In this document: positions 1 through 4,965 of the stretch, in pieces
Layout: each line of letters opens with the position of its first letter
How positions within the stretch are numbered: the first letter of the stretch is position 1
From: Phycisphaerales bacterium UBA2396
GTDB lineage: Bacteria > Planctomycetota > Phycisphaerae > Phycisphaerales > UBA1924
DNA length: 8,862 nucleotides
Reading direction: 5' to 3'
NCBI GenBank assembly: GCA_002343325.1
Contig: DDSG01000067.1
Coordinates: 1 to 8,862 of the forward strand
Translations under genes and position numbers: made by a program
Notes under the pieces: model-generated
Told to the model about the DNA's origin: nothing
Seen by the model: the letters and a program-made list of their open reading frames with translations, nothing else
The model's database searches: none

Positions 1-13
1 GCTCTTCCGATCT
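1..13. other. Illumina adapter remnant, left end
   Basis: The first 13 bases, GCTCTTCCGATCT, are exactly the 3' end of the Illumina TruSeq universal adapter. This is library sequence rather than genome. The reading frame that enters from the right (minus strand) is real up to base 14 and becomes artificial beyond it. Confidence 0.96.
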
Positions 14-584
14 GGGTGTAGCGGGCGATGAGGGCGGCGAGCTCGGCGGCACGGGCCTGGCGTGCGCGGTCGCTTGTGCGGTCGGGGTGCGTGTCGAGGG
101 AGGCCAGGGTCAAGTAGGCGGTGTCGAAGCGGGCGGCTTCGAGGTGTGACTGGGCGGTGCGCAGGCAGGCCTCAAAGCCCGACGGCGTGAGCAGACGCGA
201 GCGTTCGACGCGGGCGTGCTGGCCTTGGTCGAGTTGTCGGCGTGCGGCGGGCTCCTCGGCCTCGCGATACTTGGCGAGCAGGGCGGGGTTGCTGAGCAGC
301 ACGCTGTGAAGCCGCGAGCGGACGCTGACAAAGAGATCGGGATCGGTGGGAAGCGGCACGACGCGTTCGGCGTCGGAGTCGAGGAGGGACTGAAGGACGC
401 GGGCGGCTTCGGTGGCGTTGCCCGAGGCGAGCAGTTCCGGGATGCGGTCGATGGTGTCGGCGGCGGCGACCGAGTCGTCGACGAAGACGGTGGAGGGTGG
501 GCGGGGCGCTTCGGGCTGTGGCACGGCGGCGCAGGCGAGCCCGGCGAAGGCGACGATCAGCAGCGTTCGGCGAAAGTTGAGCAT
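14..584 (-). CDS. Secreted/envelope protein, 3'-truncated; possibly N-terminal part of a PQQ-type beta-propeller protein
   Basis: An open frame runs from ATG 584 to the left end without a stop, giving 190 complete codons; the C-terminus is lost at the adapter. The N-terminus MLNFRRTLLIVAFAGLACA is a typical Sec signal: two arginines, a hydrophobic core and a likely cut after ACA. A non-canonical lipobox (GLAC) is also possible. The mature part is alpha-helical and rich in Ala, Arg and Glu, with stretches such as VSVRSRLHSVLLSNPALLAKYREAEEPAARRQL and a helix-pair region (AQSHLEAARFDTAYLTLASL) resembling TPR-like hairpins. From memory this resembles the segment preceding the propeller in planctomycete 'PQQ-binding-like beta-propeller repeat' proteins, but the propeller itself would lie off the contig, so this is tentative. 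An in-frame ATG at 614 would add ten residues before the signal. No clear Shine-Dalgarno is seen at either start. The gene is divergent from the 718 gene. Confidence 0.75.
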
Positions 585-627
585 GACCCGTCCCGTCGGG
601 GCTTCCCGGTCCATCGGGTGAGCCCAT

Positions 628-659
628 AACCCGCTTTCGGTCCGTCGGGACGGCGGGTT
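628..659. repeat. Inverted repeat in the divergent intergenic region
   Basis: AACCCGC (628-634) pairs with GCGGGTT (653-659), and within the loop GTCC (640-643) pairs with GGAC (648-651). Together they could form an interrupted hairpin. The region between the divergent genes at 584 and 718 has no T-tract, so it is unlikely to be a terminator. It may be a regulatory site or a leader structure, or chance in GC-rich DNA. Apart from this and a repeated CCGTCGGG (593-600, 642-649), I see nothing definite in 585-717. Confidence 0.3.
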
Positions 660-717
660 CTGTGAAGTTTAGCGGATCGCGCGATGTGGATGTTCACCCG
701 GCGTTGCCGTCGCGCCG

Positions 718-1167
718 ATGGGTTGGGGGATGGCTCTGGTGCGGGCAACGAACCGGGTGGCGGTGTGGCCGGAGGCGAGCCCGGAGGCGGCGCGGTCGCG
801 TCGCGTGCTGGTGTTGCTGGCGGCGATCGTGGCTTTGTCGATCGCGGATCTGGACTTCACGCTGACGTATTCGACCCAGATCGGGATGGTGGAGATCAAC
901 CCGATCGCCCGGCGGATCATGTCGATGGGGTCGGTGTGGATGTTGGTGCTGTGGAAGGCGCTGACGGTGGGGCTTGCGGTCGGGCTGCTGTATCACGCCA
1001 GGCTGCGGTGGACGGCGGAGGCGGCGAGCTGGGCGGGCGTGGCGGTGCTGATCTGGCTGACGGCGCGGTGGATGACGTACAACAACGAGGTGCACGTGAT
1101 GATGTGCCCCACGATCAGCCAGGCGGTGCAGAGCGACGCGAGGTGGGTTGTCCTGGGGCAGGAGTGA
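718..1167 (+). CDS. Small integral membrane protein, DUF5658-like
   Basis: Predicted 149 residues. After a basic N-terminal segment (residues 1-29) there are three hydrophobic segments at about 30-46, 73-92 and 103-119, so this is an inner-membrane protein. Following the first helix, ADLDFTLTY and then GMVEINPIAR match the pattern of the DUF5658 family, where an Asp in helix 1 and a Glu-x-Asn-Pro loop are conserved. The biochemical function of that family is not known to me. The tail from about 120 (YNNEVHVMMCP...) is polar and probably soluble. Possible starts are ATG 718 and ATG 730; an in-frame stop at 670-672 rules out anything earlier. Neither start has a well-spaced Shine-Dalgarno; the G-run before 730 is too close. 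The lipoprotein gene follows 37 bases downstream on the same strand. Confidence 0.75.
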   Translation: MGWGMALVRATNRVAVWPEASPEAARSRRVLVLLAAIVALSIADLDFTLTYSTQIGMVEINPIARRIMSMGSVWMLVLWKALTVGLAVGLLYHARLRWTAEAASWAGVAVLIWLTARWMTYNNEVHVMMCPTISQAVQSDARWVVLGQE

Positions 1168-1171
1168 TCGG

Positions 1172-1188
1172 GACGGGGCTGCCCCGTC
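1172..1188. repeat. 17-base perfect palindrome upstream of the lipoprotein gene
   Basis: GACGGGGC (1172-1179), one T, GCCCCGTC (1181-1188). It lies 4 bases after the stop of the 718 gene and ends 4 bases before the -10-like TACACT of the next gene. As RNA it gives a stem of 7 with a 3-base loop, which could slow or end transcription of the 718 gene, though no U-tract follows. As DNA it sits where an operator over the -35/spacer region would sit. Confidence 0.45.
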
Positions 1189-1192
1189 GCGG

Positions 1193-1198
1193 TACACT
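1193..1198 (+). promoter_or_regulatory. Putative -10 box (TACACT) for the lipoprotein gene
   Basis: TACACT matches the TAnnnT core of a bacterial -10 element and ends 6 bases before ATG 1205. Transcription would begin at or next to the start codon, giving a leaderless mRNA. No convincing -35 hexamer is visible. The call rests on the same arrangement recurring at four other genes in the window. Confidence 0.5.
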
Positions 1199-1204
1199 GC
1201 GGGC

Positions 1205-1705
1205 ATGAAGCATCGCGAGCGGGACAGGTCGGTTGGGTTCGTCGCGGCGGCCCTGCTCGCGGGGATGGGACTGTCGATTCTGGGGGGGTGTTCGACGACG
1301 CCCGCGCCGGTGCTGAGGGTGTTGGCGGTGCGCGAGGTGGATTCGACGCCGGCGGGGCGGGTGCTCGCGATCGAGATCGAGGCGGACAATTCGGGAGAAG
1401 AGGCGCTGCCCTTGCGTGAGATCGAGTACAGCGTGATCGCGGGAGGGCGGAAGGTGTTCACGGCATCGCGATCGCCGGAGGCGACGCTGCGGCGGTTTGG
1501 AACGCAGACGATCACCGTGCCGGCGGTGGTGCCGCCGGAGTCGATCGCGAGTGGTCAGCCGGTGCGAGTGGAGGGTCGGCTGTGGTACGTGGTGCCGGGT
1601 CCGATCCAGCGGATCTTGTTCGACGTGGGCGTGAGCCGCCCGAATGTTGAGTTGTCGGGCGAGCGTGTGGTCAATGCGCCGCCGGACGAAGCGACATCCC
1701 GATGA
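1205..1705 (+). CDS. LEA14-like (late embryogenesis abundant type 2) lipoprotein
   Basis: Predicted 166 residues. The start at 1205 is chosen over an in-frame GTG at 1148 because it gives a complete lipoprotein signal: MKHRERDRS, a hydrophobic stretch, then the lipobox LGGC with the acylated cysteine at residue 29. The +2 residue is Ser, which in the Lol system would favour the outer membrane. The mature domain is a single beta-rich unit: EADNSGEEALPLREIEYSV, a VFTASRSPEATL segment, the TITVPAVVPP strand and VRVEGRLWYVVPGP. This follows the LEA14/WHy layout of paired strands, in which the 'N.G..PLPL..I.Y.V..GG' motif is typical. Such domains bind partners or protect proteins and membranes under stress; no specific substrate can be read here. 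The 3' end overlaps the convergent DinB gene by 35 bases (1671-1705). A -10-like box just upstream suggests its own leaderless transcript. Confidence 0.8.
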   Translation: MKHRERDRSVGFVAAALLAGMGLSILGGCSTTPAPVLRVLAVREVDSTPAGRVLAIEIEADNSGEEALPLREIEYSVIAGGRKVFTASRSPEATLRRFGTQTITVPAVVPPESIASGQPVRVEGRLWYVVPGPIQRILFDVGVSRPNVELSGERVVNAPPDEATSR

Positions 1706-2162
1706 AGTCGGAGGCGGCGCGCTTTCCGCCGGCCTCGCTGACGAGGCGTGCGATCTGGCCGCGGTGGTAGGTCGAGTGGTTGTAGACGTGCGTCATGATC
1801 TCGGCGAGGGTGCTCTCGTAGCCCGTGCCCTCGCTGCTTGAATAGCGGATCGCGCGGGCGAGGTCGGCGTCCTTGAGATCGGCGAGGAAGGCGGACCAGG
1901 CGGCGTCGGCCTCGGCGCAGGCTTTGCGCAGGTCGGCGATGGGCCACTGGGGGAACCAGTCATCGACCTTCTCGGTGCGGCCGTTGATGCGGGCGAGCCA
2001 CACCTTTCGGGCGAGCTGGTTGTGGGCGAGCACCTGCACCGCGCGCACGAACTGGGTCCCGCCGCGGGCGGCCTGGGGCACGGACTCGAGCGAGGCGAGT
2101 GCCAGATCGTTGGCCCAGGTTTCGTACCGCTGCAGGGTGCGGAAGTGGTCGACGAGCGTCAT
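1671..2162 (-). CDS. DinB-family four-helix metal-binding protein
   Basis: Predicted 163 residues, the normal length for the DinB/YfiT-like fold, a four-helix bundle. The three metal-ligand histidines of the family are present: H47 in VLAHNQLARKVW, then H129 and H133 in the hallmark NHSTYHRGQ. The N-terminal MTLVDHFRTLQRYETWAN is also typical. Members include thiol-dependent S-transferases and many of unknown function; in Gram-positives, DinB is damage-inducible. The substrate here cannot be told. ATG 2162 lies two bases after the pdxJ stop and has its own AAAGGA site, so this is the second gene of a pdxJ-dinB operon. The frame stays open well upstream through pdxJ, but only as a shadow of that gene. 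The 3' end overlaps the convergent lipoprotein gene. Confidence 0.88.
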   Translation of the reverse strand: MTLVDHFRTLQRYETWANDLALASLESVPQAARGGTQFVRAVQVLAHNQLARKVWLARINGRTEKVDDWFPQWPIADLRKACAEADAAWSAFLADLKDADLARAIRYSSSEGTGYESTLAEIMTHVYNHSTYHRGQIARLVSEAGGKRAASDFIGMSLRPAAH

Positions 2163-2164
2163 GG

Positions 2165-2950
2165 TCAGTGTCCTTTGGCGGGGGTGGAGCGGTCGATGAG
2201 GTCGATCATCTCGCGGACGGCCTGTCGCAGGCCGACGTAGACGGAACGGGCGACGATCGAGTGCCCGATGTGCAGCTCGCTGATCCCTGGAAGGCGAGCG
2301 ATCGGGGGGGTGTTGACGTAGTTGAGGGCGTGCCCGGCGTTGAAGCGCATGCCGAGGCTGCGCACGAGTTCGCCGGCCTGGGCGACAAGGCCGAGCTCGC
2401 GCGTGGCGGCGGGCCCTTCGCAATGTCCACCCATGAGCGCGCAGGCGTGGGCGTATCGGCCTGTGTGGATCTCGCAGGCGTGGAACCCGGCGGCGTGGGC
2501 GGCGTGGACCTGGACCGGGTCGGGGTCGATGAAGGCGGAGGCTTCGATCCCGGCGGAGCGCAACTGCGAGACGGTGTCTGCCCAGCGGGCGGGGTCGCCC
2601 GCGACGTTGAGCCCGCCCTCGGTGGTGACTTCCGCTCGGCCTTCGGGAACAAGGGTGGCCTGATGGACCGCGAGGCGACGGGCGAGCGCGAGCATCTCGT
2701 TGGTGCCCGCCATCTCGAGGTTGAACTTCACGGGCACCGTCTGGCGGAGCAGCTCGACGTCGCGATCGATGATGTGGCGGCGGTCCTCGCGGAGGTGCAC
2801 CGTGATGCACGCGGCCCCGCCGAGAACCGCCTCGGCGGCGGCGGGCACCACGTCGGGCTCGCCGTACCCCGTCGACCCCCCCGGCCCGGCCCGATACCGA
2901 GCCTGCCGGAGCGTCGCGACGTGGTCGATGTTCATTCCAAGGACGGGCAT
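2165..2950 (-). CDS. pdxJ: Pyridoxine 5'-phosphate synthase PdxJ
   Basis: Predicted 261 residues, slightly longer than the usual ~240. PdxJ is a cytosolic TIM-barrel enzyme that condenses 1-deoxy-D-xylulose 5-phosphate with 3-amino-2-oxopropyl phosphate to pyridoxine 5'-phosphate, the last ring-forming step of DXP-dependent vitamin B6 synthesis. The family signatures are all present: LGMNIDHVATLRQAR with N7, D9 and H10; ITVHLREDRRHI with H52, R54 and H59; the catalytic glutamate E79 in VKFNLEM; VPEGRAEVTTEGGL; ASAFIDPD; HTGRYA; the late histidine H207 in NAGHALNY; and the phosphate loop ELHIGHSIVARSV. A short Gly/Pro insertion near residues 22-32 accounts for some of the extra length. The start MPVLGMNID is the family norm. 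No Shine-Dalgarno precedes it; TAACAT ends 5 bases upstream, suggesting a leaderless transcript. It is followed directly by the DinB gene. Confidence 0.97.
   Translation of the reverse strand: MPVLGMNIDHVATLRQARYRAGPGGSTGYGEPDVVPAAAEAVLGGAACITVHLREDRRHIIDRDVELLRQTVPVKFNLEMAGTNEMLALARRLAVHQATLVPEGRAEVTTEGGLNVAGDPARWADTVSQLRSAGIEASAFIDPDPVQVHAAHAAGFHACEIHTGRYAHACALMGGHCEGPAATRELGLVAQAGELVRSLGMRFNAGHALNYVNTPPIARLPGISELHIGHSIVARSVYVGLRQAVREMIDLIDRSTPAKGH
2171..2176 (-). promoter_or_regulatory. Shine-Dalgarno for the DinB gene
   Basis: Read on the minus strand, AAAGGA lies 8 bases before ATG 2162, inside the last codons of pdxJ. It supports the chosen start and translation as the second gene of the operon. 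Confidence 0.65.
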
Positions 2951-2955
2951 GCGAG

Positions 2956-2961
2956 ATGTTA
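2956..2961 (-). promoter_or_regulatory. Putative -10 box (TAACAT) for pdxJ
   Basis: On the minus strand TAACAT ends 5 bases before ATG 2950. The identical hexamer at the identical distance precedes the acyltransferase start at 5709. No clear -35 is seen. Transcription would begin at about the start codon. Confidence 0.5.
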
Positions 2962-3021
2962 GGGTCGCTGGGCGGGTACACGCCGACGCGATGGCTGTCT
3001 TTTAAAAAGCGAAAGGACACA

Positions 3022-3049
3022 TTGACAAATCGAAAGCGTGATACATAAT
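3022..3049 (+). promoter_or_regulatory. Strong sigma-70-type promoter for the 3057 gene
   Basis: TTGACA (3022-3027) is a perfect -35 consensus. It is followed by a 16-base spacer and CATAAT (3044-3049), five of six matches to the -10 consensus. The surrounding 2999-3056 stretch is markedly AT-rich for this contig, including TTTTAAAA (3000-3007), which could serve as an upstream element. The predicted start of transcription, about 7 bases past the -10, falls at the ATG (3057), so the mRNA is probably leaderless. Confidence 0.85.
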
Positions 3050-3069
3050 TAGGCATATGGCTTTCGATT
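3028..3069. promoter_or_regulatory. Inverted repeat flanking the -10 and start codon; possible autoregulatory operator
   Basis: AATCGAAAGC (3028-3037) and GCTTTCGATT (3060-3069) are perfect 10-base reverse complements, separated by 22 bases that hold the -10 box and the ATG. Arm centres are 32 bases apart, about three helical turns. A further CGAAAG lies at 3010-3015, exactly 21 bases before the CGAAAG of the left arm. The left arm is upstream of the predicted transcription start, so an RNA hairpin is unlikely and a protein-binding site is the better reading. The helix-turn-helix protein encoded at 3057 is the natural candidate, by inference only. Confidence 0.55.
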
Positions 3070-3548
3070 CATTGAGTGCTGAGGGGGAAGACAAACGGCA
3101 TCCGTTAGGATCGTTGCCGCGAGAGGACTTGGACCTGATCGCGGAGCTGGTGTTGCAGTCAGGGTCGTTGAAGGACCTGGCGGCGGCGTATGGGGTGAGT
3201 TACCCGACGATCCGGGCGCGGCTGGATCGGGTGATTGAGCGATTGCGGGGGGCGATGGAGGGGCGGGCGCGGGATCCGTTGAGCGAGGTGTTGGCGGGGC
3301 TGGTGGAGCGTGGGGAAATGTCGGTGGGTGCGGCGCGTCTGGTGCGGGAGGCCGCCCGCCGGTCGCAGACTGCCGCGATCACTCAGCCCGTGCCGGCGAA
3401 GGGTCCCGCGAGCACTTCTATTCCCGATGCTGCGGCGTCGGTTGATTCGCCGGACAAGGGCGAGGTTGGTTTGGCGAAGGGTTCGTACTTCGGCGTGCTG
3501 GGCGTGCAGCGGGGCGGAGCGCCCCGGCAGCCCGGCGCGGGGCAGTGA
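3057..3548 (+). CDS. DUF2089-type helix-turn-helix protein without the zinc ribbon
   Basis: Predicted 163 residues. Residues 19-64 carry the conserved DUF2089 core: SLPREDLDLIAELVLQSGSL, then a helix-turn-helix at about 36-58 (KDLAAAYGVSYPTIRARLDR) ending in VIERL. Typical DUF2089 proteins begin with a cysteine zinc ribbon; here it is absent and the protein starts directly with the DNA-binding half. A second helical pair (about 73-102, PLSEVLAGLVERGEMSVGAARLVREAARR) follows, then a low-complexity, probably disordered tail from about 105 rich in Ala, Pro, Gly and Ser. The likely role is DNA binding or transcription control; the target is unknown. The start ATG 3057 has no Shine-Dalgarno but sits 7 bases after a strong -10. 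The membrane-protein gene follows after 16 bases with its own ribosome site, so the two probably form one unit. Confidence 0.85.
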   Translation: MAFDSLSAEGEDKRHPLGSLPREDLDLIAELVLQSGSLKDLAAAYGVSYPTIRARLDRVIERLRGAMEGRARDPLSEVLAGLVERGEMSVGAARLVREAARRSQTAAITQPVPAKGPASTSIPDAAASVDSPDKGEVGLAKGSYFGVLGVQRGGAPRQPGAGQ

Positions 3549-3552
3549 TCAC

Positions 3553-3558
3553 AGGAGA
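3553..3558 (+). promoter_or_regulatory. Shine-Dalgarno for the 3565 membrane protein
   Basis: AGGAGA, 6 bases before ATG 3565, is near consensus. It fixes the start and rules out the longer in-frame extension that begins at 3310 within the previous gene. Confidence 0.85.
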
Positions 3559-3564
3559 CGTGCC

Positions 3565-3921
3565 ATGACGGAGTGGTTCTCGGCGGAGACATCGAATCTG
3601 TTCAGTGCGATCGCGGGGGGACTGGTGGGGTGCGTGGCGGGTGGGATCGGCGGACCTCTGGTTGGCGTGTGCGCACCGAAGGGGAAGGCGCGCGGGCTTG
3701 TGATGGGGTTTGTGTGGTTCTGGCTGGTGGTTGGCGTGGCGATGCTTGGGATGGGGATCGGGGCGGTGGCGTTTGGACAGCCCGGGTACGTGATGAGGCC
3801 GTTCTTGCTGATCGGGGGCGTGACGACGGGTGTGATGACGATGATGGTGGTGGTGGCGCGGGCGAGGTACGCCGAGGCCGAGCAGCGTCGGCTGGCGGCT
3901 GAGGAACTGCGGCGTGGTTGA
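3565..3921 (+). CDS. Three-helix membrane protein, partner of the DUF2089-type regulator
   Basis: Predicted 118 residues; I do not recognise the family. There are three hydrophobic segments: about 13-36 (glycine-rich, SAIAGGLVGCVAGGIGG), 45-70 (LVMGFVWFWLVVGVAMLGMG) and 79-98 (PFLLIGGVTTGVMTMMVVVA). They are followed by a charged, probably cytoplasmic helix RARYAEAEQRRLAAEELRRG. The loop CAPKGKARG between helices 1 and 2 is basic, so it is likely cytoplasmic. This places the N-terminus outside and the C-terminal helix outside or at the interface if there are exactly three spans, which conflicts with the positive C-terminus; the first segment may be re-entrant. Co-transcription with a DNA-binding protein suggests that the two act together, perhaps as a membrane signal with its regulator, but no such pair is known to me. 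Confidence 0.8.
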   Translation: MTEWFSAETSNLFSAIAGGLVGCVAGGIGGPLVGVCAPKGKARGLVMGFVWFWLVVGVAMLGMGIGAVAFGQPGYVMRPFLLIGGVTTGVMTMMVVVARARYAEAEQRRLAAEELRRG

Positions 3922-3945
3922 GGGCTGGAAGATCGGAACATCCCA

Positions 3946-3985
3946 GGCCCGGCTCGGAGAGCTGGATCACTCGGAGATCCGGGCC
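3946..3985. terminator. Weak inverted repeat between convergent genes; possible bidirectional terminator
   Basis: GGCCCGG (3946-3952) and CCGGGCC (3979-3985) form a perfect 7-base stem around a 26-base loop. The loop contains the direct repeat CTCGGAGA (3953-3960 and 3970-3977). It lies in the 81-base gap between the stop codons of the converging genes at 3921 and 4003, where a terminator is expected. No T-run follows on either strand and the loop is long, so the assignment is weak. Confidence 0.35.
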
Positions 3986-4002
3986 GACGGGAGGATGTCG
4001 GT

Positions 4003-4962
4003 TTAGTTGGCGGGGTGGTGGGGTTCTTCGTGTTGGAGGACGCGCCAGAGGTCGCGGACGACCCAGCTCATGTTGGCGTGAGCCTTGGCGGTTGCGGCGC
4101 CGATGTGTGGCATGAGGTGGGCGTTGGGGAGGCCCAGCAGCGGGTTGTCGGCGGTGATGGGTTCGGGTTCGTGCACGTCGAGGATGGCGCTGGCGGCGGG
4201 GTGATTGCGGAGGAAGTTGGCGAGGGCGGCGTGGTCGACGATCATGCCTCGGCTGGCGTTGATGAAGATCGCGTCGGGCTTGAGCGCGGGGAATTGGTTG
4301 GCGCCGAGGAGGAGGCGGTTGTCGGGGCGGCCGTCAACGTGGACGGTGAGAACGTCGGATTGCGAGAGGAGGCGATCGAAGGCGACGGACTTGGCGCCGC
4401 GGCGCTCGTGTTCGGGGATATCGCGGAGGTCGTGGAAGAGGACGCGCATGCCGAAGGCCGAGCCGATGCGAGCGACGCGAGAGCCGACACGTCCCAGGCC
4501 GAGAACGCCGAGGGTGAGATCTTCGAGTTGGCGTTGGCCGATGAGTTCGGCGCGGAGCGAGGCCCATCGATCGGGTGGGACGGGGGCGTCGAGGAAGAGG
4601 CGAGGGCGGACGGCGTCAAGAAGGACGGCGAAGACGAGTTCGGCGACGGCGGAAGAGTTGGCGTCGGGAGTTGAGACGACGCGGACGTTTCGTGCGGTGC
4701 AGGCGGGGATATCGATGTTCTCGAGGCCGACGCCCGCGCGGGCGACGACGCGGAGGTTGGGGGCCAGGTCGAGGAGGTGAGCGTCGACGCGGGTGTAGGT
4801 TCGGACGAGCAGGGCGTGGGCGTTGGGGAGGAGTTGGCGGAGGCGGTCGGTGTCGGAGAAGGGGCACTCGACGAGGGTGGCGCGTTCGGCGAGCCACTGG
4901 GCCGCCTGGGGGTCGAGCGCTTCGGTGCGAACGACGAGGGGCTTGGCGGGATCGCTGGTCAT
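4003..4962 (-). CDS. D-isomer-specific 2-hydroxyacid dehydrogenase (phosphoglycerate dehydrogenase-like)
   Basis: Predicted 319 residues, the length of a family member with catalytic and NAD domains but without a C-terminal ACT domain. The Rossmann motif GLGRVG (155-160) is followed by D178 in VLFHD, which favours NAD(H). The catalytic triad is present: R238 in INASRGMIVD, E265 in DVHEPEP and H286 in MPHIGAAT. N-terminal landmarks include LLVRTYTRVD and ARAGVGLENIDIPACTARNVRV. The enzyme oxidises or reduces a D-2-hydroxyacid/2-ketoacid pair; 3-phosphoglycerate (SerA, serine synthesis) is the most likely substrate by overall resemblance. Because pdxJ is near, erythronate-4-phosphate dehydrogenase (PdxB) was considered, but the length and lack of a PdxB dimerisation domain argue against it. 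It is the second gene after the acyltransferase, with a 3-base gap and a GGGGA ribosome site. Confidence 0.92.
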   Translation of the reverse strand: MTSDPAKPLVVRTEALDPQAAQWLAERATLVECPFSDTDRLRQLLPNAHALLVRTYTRVDAHLLDLAPNLRVVARAGVGLENIDIPACTARNVRVVSTPDANSSAVAELVFAVLLDAVRPRLFLDAPVPPDRWASLRAELIGQRQLEDLTLGVLGLGRVGSRVARIGSAFGMRVLFHDLRDIPEHERRGAKSVAFDRLLSQSDVLTVHVDGRPDNRLLLGANQFPALKPDAIFINASRGMIVDHAALANFLRNHPAASAILDVHEPEPITADNPLLGLPNAHLMPHIGAATAKAHANMSWVVRDLWRVLQHEEPHHPAN

Positions 4963-4965
4963 GAT

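Noticed and set aside
2099..2962. A 287-codon plus-strand frame opposite pdxJ
   Set aside because: No recognisable domain; pdxJ on the other strand carries every family motif.
1671..3056. A 461-codon minus-strand open frame spanning DinB and all of pdxJ, which could be read as a fusion protein
   Set aside because: Only the last 163 codons resemble a protein family. The upstream part is the out-of-frame shadow of pdxJ, rich in Arg, Pro and His, and the DinB gene has its own ATG and ribosome site.
3022..3069. The inverted repeat at 3028-3069 as an RNA thermometer or riboswitch
   Set aside because: The predicted transcription start (about 3056-3057) leaves the left arm outside the mRNA, and the arms are too short and far apart for a known riboswitch class.
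4003..4962. The hydroxyacid dehydrogenase as PdxB, making a vitamin B6 cluster with pdxJ
   Set aside because: It lacks the C-terminal domain of PdxB, is in a separate unit with an acyltransferase, and is about 1 kb away on the other side of an unrelated module. General 2-hydroxyacid dehydrogenase is safer.
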